DNA of 64,000 nt from Paenibacillus ferrarius. Lineage in GTDB: Bacteria; Bacillota; Bacilli; Paenibacillales; NBRC-103111. The notes below the pieces were generated by a model, which had not been told where the DNA came from, did not search any database, and saw nothing but the letters and a program-made list of their open reading frames with translations. Both the position numbers and the translations under genes were made by a program. Every line of letters begins with the position of its first letter. The stretch's first letter is position 1. The stretch spans positions 62,001-126,000 of the forward strand of contig NZ_MBTG01000003.1 of NCBI RefSeq assembly GCF_002027705.1. The letters are read 5' to 3'. Shown one piece after another: positions 59,788-64,000 of the stretch.

Positions 59788-60306
59788 ATGCTTAAATTCG
59801 TTGGCGGGGTTCTGATCATAAGTGCGGCCACTTTATTTGGTTTCCTGAAGGCTGCCCATTATGTGAGGCGTCCCAAACAGATTAGAGCGATGATTAGCGC
59901 TTTGGGACGAATGGAGACGGAAATCACCTATGCGCTCACCCCACTTCCGGAAGCCTTCCTATCGCTTAGCAAGCAGGTGGCTGATCCTCTTTCTTCCTTG
60001 TTTCGCATAACCGCAGAACGGCTCGCAGCAAGTGACGGCATCTCGACCCGTGAGATCTGGCAGATGAGTGTGAAGGATGTCTGGACGCGAACATCTATGA
60101 AACAAGCTGAACAAGAAGTAGTGCTTCAACTGGGTGCTGTGCTGGGCTTATCAGATCGAAGCGATCAGATCAAACATCTGCGGCTGGCCATGAGTCAGCT
60201 ACAAACCGAAGAAACCGAATCCAGAGAAGAGCAGCGCCGTTACGAGAAAATGTGGAAAAGCCTTGGAGTCCTAATCGGCGCATTGATCGTGATTTTGATG
60301 TATTAA
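59788..60306 (+). CDS. spoIIIAB: Stage III sporulation protein AB
   Basis: A 172-residue protein with one membrane segment at each end (LKFVGGVLIISAATLFGFLKA and GVLIGALIVILMY) and a soluble helical middle resembling secretion-system GspF-type domains. Follows spoIIIAA by 12 bp with GAGGAGG. Part of the engulfment channel complex. Confidence 0.92.
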   Translation: MLKFVGGVLIISAATLFGFLKAAHYVRRPKQIRAMISALGRMETEITYALTPLPEAFLSLSKQVADPLSSLFRITAERLAASDGISTREIWQMSVKDVWTRTSMKQAEQEVVLQLGAVLGLSDRSDQIKHLRLAMSQLQTEETESREEQRRYEKMWKSLGVLIGALIVILMY

Positions 60307-60367
60307 GGGTAACAAGGGAAATGCCGAGGTGGCAAACGCTCCTTGTGAACAGAGTGAGGTGCCTGGA

Positions 60368-60571
60368 ATGAATGTAGATGTGAATGCCATTTTCCAGATC
60401 GCCGGCATCGGTATCATCATCGCGATGATCCATTCGGTGCTCAAGCAAATGGGCAAAGAGGATATGGCTCACTGGGTTACGGTCATTGGCTTCGTGGTCG
60501 TTCTTTTTATGGTCGTCAGTATGCTCGATCATTTGTTCAAAGAAATCAAAACGATTTTCCTATTCCAATGA
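60368..60571 (+). CDS. spoIIIAC: Stage III sporulation protein AC
   Basis: A 67-residue protein with two membrane helices (AIFQIAGIGIIIAMIHSVL and WVTVIGFVVVLFMVVSMLDHL), the standard size. The ATG at 60368 is taken because GAGGTG lies just before; the frame opens 13 codons earlier. Confidence 0.92.
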   Translation: MNVDVNAIFQIAGIGIIIAMIHSVLKQMGKEDMAHWVTVIGFVVVLFMVVSMLDHLFKEIKTIFLFQ

Positions 60572-60581
60572 GGTGGGCCTT

Positions 60582-60971
60582 ATGGAAATCATCCAGATTG
60601 TAGGCCTCGGACTTATTGTTACGATACTGACCCTCATCATCAAAGAGCAGAAGCCGATGTTCGCTTTCCTGCTGGCAACCTTTGCAGGTATTATGATTTT
60701 TTTGTTCCTGATCGGCAAAATATCTACGGTCATCCAGGTGCTGGAGGATTTGGCGCAGAAATCGAGTATCAATATGGTTTTTCTTAAAACCATTCTCAAA
60801 ATCATTGGCGTAGCGTACATTGCTGAGTTTGGCGCCCAGATCGTTCGTGATGCCGGACAAGAATCAATTGCCTCCAAAATTGAGCTTTCAGGCAAAGTGC
60901 TCATTATGGTGATGGCAATTCCGATCATTACCGTCATTATCGAAACCGTCGTTAAGCTGCTTCCGGCTTAG
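60582..60971 (+). CDS. spoIIIAD: Stage III sporulation protein AD
   Basis: A 129-residue protein with several membrane helices. MEIIQIVGLGLIVTILTLIIKEQKPMFAF and YIAEFGAQIVRDAGQESIASKIELSGKVLI are family sequences. Start fixed by GAGGTGGG; the longer frame overlaps spoIIIAC out of phase. It forms membrane parts of the SpoIIIA complex with AC. Confidence 0.92.
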   Translation: MEIIQIVGLGLIVTILTLIIKEQKPMFAFLLATFAGIMIFLFLIGKISTVIQVLEDLAQKSSINMVFLKTILKIIGVAYIAEFGAQIVRDAGQESIASKIELSGKVLIMVMAIPIITVIIETVVKLLPA

Positions 60972-60995
60972 ATGATTCATTTAGGAGTGACAGGA

Positions 60996-62195
60996 ATGAA
61001 CCTACTTTATTCGCACCAGAAGCTGAACAACCGCTGGATCATCTTGATTATACTCATCGCAGGGTGCTGGCTTGGTCTGACAGGCTCTACTGACGCTGCG
61101 TCGCCAACCGATGCGATTATCCAAGAGCAGGCCAGTCATTTGAACACGGAACCTGTTGAACAATATTGGGATAAGCTCATGAAAGATTACGGCGGATATT
61201 TCCCGGAAAGCAAGCCGCCAACCTTCATGGAGCTGCTGCTTGGGACCAAAGGGATCAGCTTAAAAAGCATTTTCAAAGGGCTGCTCAGCTATGTGTTCCA
61301 CGAAATCATTGTCAATGGCAAGCTGCTCGCTTCCATCGTTATTCTCACGATATTCAGCATGATTCTCGAAACGCTCCAAAGCTCCTTTGAACGAAATACC
61401 GTAAGCAAGCTTGGTTATTCCATTACCTACATGGTGATGATCATTATTGCTATCAATAGTTTCAGTGTAGCAATCGGTTATGCCAAATCGGCGATAACAG
61501 CCATGATTCAATTCATGATTGCAATCGTGCCCTTGCTCTTAACACTGCTTGCTTCAATGGGCAATGTGACTTCCGTCGCTATTTTGCATCCGCTTATCGT
61601 ATTTATGATTCACTCCGTAGGAACGGCGATTTATGTGTTTGTTTTTCCATTATTGTTTTTCTCAGCAGTCTTGCACATTGTGAGCTCGCTCAGTGAGAAG
61701 TATAAAGTGACTCAACTGGCTAATCTGCTTCGAACGATAGCGCTTAGCATGCTCGGAATATTTGTGACCGTTTTTCTTGGGGTGATATCGATTCAAGGGA
61801 CGGCGGGGGCCGTGCGAGACGGCGTAGCGATTCGAACGGCAAAGTACATTACTGGCAACTTCGTGCCTGTTGTGGGTCGATTGTTCTCCGATGCGACAGA
61901 GACGGTGATTGGGGCTTCCTTGCTAGTGAAGAATGCGATTGGACTTGTAGGCGTAGTGATTTTGATAATGCTTTGTGCGTTTCCGGCGATCAAAATCATC
62001 ATACTCGCTTTTATCTACAACTTATCCGCAGCGATAATGCAGCCCTTGGGCGACAGTCCGATGATCGCTTGCCTGCAAACCATTGGAAAGAGTTTGATTT
62101 ATGTTTTTGCGGCACTAGCCGCTGTAAGCTTAATGTTCTTTCTTGCTTTAACCATAATGATCACGATCAGCAATGTTTCCGTCATGATGCGGTGA
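60996..62195 (+). CDS. spoIIIAE: Stage III sporulation protein AE
   Basis: A 399-residue polytopic membrane protein, equal in length to the Bacillus protein. A signal-like segment (RWIILIILIAGCWLGLTGSTDAAS) precedes an extracytoplasmic stretch (EQYWDKLMKDYGGYFP) and about eight helices. ATG 60996 follows AGGAGTG; an ATG at 60972 directly after the spoIIIAD stop has no ribosome site. Confidence 0.93.
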   Translation: MNLLYSHQKLNNRWIILIILIAGCWLGLTGSTDAASPTDAIIQEQASHLNTEPVEQYWDKLMKDYGGYFPESKPPTFMELLLGTKGISLKSIFKGLLSYVFHEIIVNGKLLASIVILTIFSMILETLQSSFERNTVSKLGYSITYMVMIIIAINSFSVAIGYAKSAITAMIQFMIAIVPLLLTLLASMGNVTSVAILHPLIVFMIHSVGTAIYVFVFPLLFFSAVLHIVSSLSEKYKVTQLANLLRTIALSMLGIFVTVFLGVISIQGTAGAVRDGVAIRTAKYITGNFVPVVGRLFSDATETVIGASLLVKNAIGLVGVVILIMLCAFPAIKIIILAFIYNLSAAIMQPLGDSPMIACLQTIGKSLIYVFAALAAVSLMFFLALTIMITISNVSVMMR

Positions 62196-62208
62196 AAGGA
62201 GCCAAGCT

Positions 62209-62958
62209 ATGGAATGGTTAGCCGGTTGGCTGAAAACCGTCATCATGGTCATTATGCTGGCCACCTTCGTGGATCTGCTTCTTCCCAGCAATACCATGCA
62301 GCGCTATGTCAAAACCGTGATGAGCCTGTTCATTCTCCTTACGCTCTTATCCCCGGTCCTGCAGCTGTTCCAGAAGGATTGGGACATGGATCAATTGATC
62401 GGTCAGGCGGAGCAGAAGCAAAATGAAAAAACGATGTATGCCAGCAGTGGCCAAGGAGATCAACGGATGAAATCGCTCGAAGTCATTACCAAGGATGCGC
62501 AGAAGCTGCAAGCTGAAGGCCAAAAGCAGTCGCAGCAAATGCTGCAAACCCAATTGGCCGGCATGATGAAAGAGGACTTGCAGAAGCAAACCGACTTGGT
62601 TATCAGAGACGTTCAAGTGGCTGCACAAATCGACAATAATGGGAAACCCGTGATTATGAAAGTCAGGGTAACCCTTGATGATATAGACGCGAAGAAGCAG
62701 GCTCAAGCCTCAGGTACTGCCAAAAGCATTGCTGCGATGGAGCCCGTTAAGCCCGTTGATCCGATACGGATCGAACCGACAACAAGCAAGCAGACTAACA
62801 GCACAACGGATCAACCAGCTGCGGCTGCGCCTGGGCTGCCTGCCCGGTTAGAGCAGGAAGTAGATCGGCTCAAGCAAGGAATTGCACGCAATTGGCTGGT
62901 GGAACCTGCCCAGATTGATATTCAAGTTGATCAAAGGAACGGAAGGATTGCGAGGTGA
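62209..62958 (+). CDS. spoIIIAF: Stage III sporulation protein AF
   Basis: A 249-residue protein with two N-terminal membrane helices (TVIMVIMLATFVDLLLPS and YVKTVMSLFILLTLLSPVLQLF). A soluble ring-forming domain follows and ends LVEPAQIDIQVDQRNGRIAR. A Gln/Ala/Thr-rich linker (about 165-205) makes it longer than the Bacillus protein. Component of the SpoIIIA-SpoIIQ channel. Confidence 0.9.
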   Translation: MEWLAGWLKTVIMVIMLATFVDLLLPSNTMQRYVKTVMSLFILLTLLSPVLQLFQKDWDMDQLIGQAEQKQNEKTMYASSGQGDQRMKSLEVITKDAQKLQAEGQKQSQQMLQTQLAGMMKEDLQKQTDLVIRDVQVAAQIDNNGKPVIMKVRVTLDDIDAKKQAQASGTAKSIAAMEPVKPVDPIRIEPTTSKQTNSTTDQPAAAAPGLPARLEQEVDRLKQGIARNWLVEPAQIDIQVDQRNGRIAR

Positions 62959-62962
62959 ATCG

Positions 62963-63601
62963 ATGGGAACATTGCTGCAATGGATGGAGCACAAATTCGG
63001 CGGAGGTCCAGGAGGACCCAAACGTAAAAACACGCTGCTATGGGTCATTATGATTGGACTTTTGGGAGCTGCGCTGATGATTATCAATGCATTTATGACT
63101 GTAAAAGATGTTGATCCCATCAATGCGGGCAGAGCTTCTCCGCCGCCAAGTAAAGAAACATTTCTCGGTAGTACACCCAAGGAAAATTCTGCCTTTCATG
63201 ACTATGAAGCGGCCTATCAATCCCAGTTGAAAGAGATTTTACAAAAAATTGTCGGTGTCGGCGATGTCGAAGTACTCGTTACAATTGAATCGACGGAAGA
63301 AATGAATGTCGACAAAAACTATAACGATAATCAGCAAATGACGACAGAACGCGACAATGGCGGGGCAACCCGAAATATATCCCAGGTAACGCGGAGCGGT
63401 GAAGTGGTGATCTATCAAGTGTCCGGTGACCAGAAGCCGCTTGTGCTCAAATACATTAAACCGAAGATCAGAGGGGTTATCGTTGTCGCCAAAGGCGCCG
63501 AGAATCTCACCGTAAAGAAAATGATCACAGAAGCGGTCGAAAGAGGTCTTGATGTTGAAGCACGCCGCATTTCGATTTTACCCCGTAAAACCGGCGAATA
63601 A
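62963..63601 (+). CDS. spoIIIAG: Stage III sporulation protein AG
   Basis: A 212-residue protein with a short cytoplasmic part (GGGPGGPKRK), one membrane helix (LLWVIMIGLLGAALMIINAF) and an extracytoplasmic ring-building motif domain (LKEILQKIVGVGDVEVLVTIES, KIRGVIVVAKGAENLTVKKMITEAV). AG forms the large stacked ring of the channel. Start at 62963 by comparison with the helix position and a GTGAATCG leader. Confidence 0.92.
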   Translation: MGTLLQWMEHKFGGGPGGPKRKNTLLWVIMIGLLGAALMIINAFMTVKDVDPINAGRASPPPSKETFLGSTPKENSAFHDYEAAYQSQLKEILQKIVGVGDVEVLVTIESTEEMNVDKNYNDNQQMTTERDNGGATRNISQVTRSGEVVIYQVSGDQKPLVLKYIKPKIRGVIVVAKGAENLTVKKMITEAVERGLDVEARRISILPRKTGE

Positions 63602-63639
63602 ATAGCCATTATCATTCAAATTATGAGGAGGAATATTCA

Positions 63640-64000
63640 ATGAACGCAAAAAGACAAACAATTTGGCTCGTATCGATGCTTAGCTTAATGGTGGTGCTTT
63701 CCGCATATTATTTGTTCACAGAGGACGTCAACAAGCTGGATCTAGCCACCACAGGCAAAGTGCAAACAGCGCAAGAAGTGAAGATTGATATGAGTCAAGT
63801 TGACCCAGCGACTGGGGCTAAAACAGATGTAAAAGCAACAACAGGCACAGATACAAAAGTCGACGCGACAAAAGCGGCAACTCCGCAAAATGCAACAAAA
63901 ACTGACGTGAAGACGGAAGTCAAAACAGACGCTAAAACAGATGCTAAAACAGACGCCAAAACAGATGCCAAAACTACGACAAAAGCAGATGCTTCGAAAA
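63640..64000 (+). CDS. spoIIIAH: Stage III sporulation protein AH, 5' part
   Basis: The gene runs off the window. The first 120 residues comprise a short N-terminus, one membrane helix (TIWLVSMLSLMVVLSAYYLF) and a linker in the intermembrane space. The linker holds four perfect KTDA repeats coded by 12-bp units AAAACAGAYGCY (63922-63969). The C-terminal domain that binds SpoIIQ lies beyond the edge. GAGGAGG precedes the ATG. Confidence 0.92.
   Translation, partial: MNAKRQTIWLVSMLSLMVVLSAYYLFTEDVNKLDLATTGKVQTAQEVKIDMSQVDPATGAKTDVKATTGTDTKVDATKAATPQNATKTDVKTEVKTDAKTDAKTDAKTDAKTTTKADASK

Overview
The window is chromosomal DNA of an endospore-forming Bacillota. Gene content and order point to Paenibacillus or a close relative. 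It carries a spoIIIA operon, a spore photoproduct lyase, sulfolactate-synthesis genes, T-box leaders on two aminoacyl-tRNA synthetase genes, GGAGG-type ribosome sites and many TTG/GTG starts. The species cannot be named from sequence reading alone. No rRNA, tRNA, prophage, plasmid or CRISPR locus was seen.

Layout. 1-8.7 kb: end of a DMT transporter gene; argS under a T-box; a duplicated-fold hypothetical; a leftward panD - ATP-grasp - threonine synthase cluster; fetAB-like metal exporter; TSUP permease. 8.8-12.7 kb: MFS exporter, MHYT-PAS sensor, HAD hydrolase, GNAT acetyltransferase. 12.8-16.6 kb: a complete fixABCX operon (electron-bifurcating flavoprotein complex), preceded by a cre-like and an Fnr-like site. 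16.8-24.6 kb: GH36 alpha-galactosidase, DinB-like protein, AraC regulator divergent from a sugar isomerase/dehydrogenase pair, and an MFS exporter with a perfect palindromic operator. 24.6-35.4 kb: two LtaS-like sulfatases with an extra C-terminal domain, YitT protein, a two-component system, CPBP protease, aldose epimerase, YmaF, and a queuosine-precursor transporter under a preQ1 riboswitch. 35.4-39.2 kb: DsbA/FrnE-like protein, and an AraC regulator divergent from a GH42 beta-galactosidase.

39.2-41.3 kb is the strangest part: a hairpin, 11 perfect CCCCAA units, a 107-bp higher-order purine-rich minisatellite containing an (AGA)17 tract, and then an IS1595-like zinc-ribbon protein that lacks an evident transposase catalytic domain. 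Its promoter is well formed and carries a near-consensus LexA (SOS) box at the start site.

41.3-49.0 kb: yidD, T-box-controlled metG, a small lipoprotein, a zinc ABC transporter with a Zur-like box and ccdA, then splB facing them. 49.1-64 kb follows the Bacillus subtilis mntR-yqhO-yqhQ-yqhR-aroQ-yqhT-efp-yqhV-spoIIIA order. It is interrupted between efp and yqhV by lysC, a DUF441 gene and a comAB (sulfolactate) unit. The window ends inside spoIIIAH.

The themes are sporulation, translation supply controlled by RNA leaders, metal homeostasis (MntR, Zur-like and FetAB-like) and plant-type sugar use. All functions are read from motifs and context. No database search was possible.
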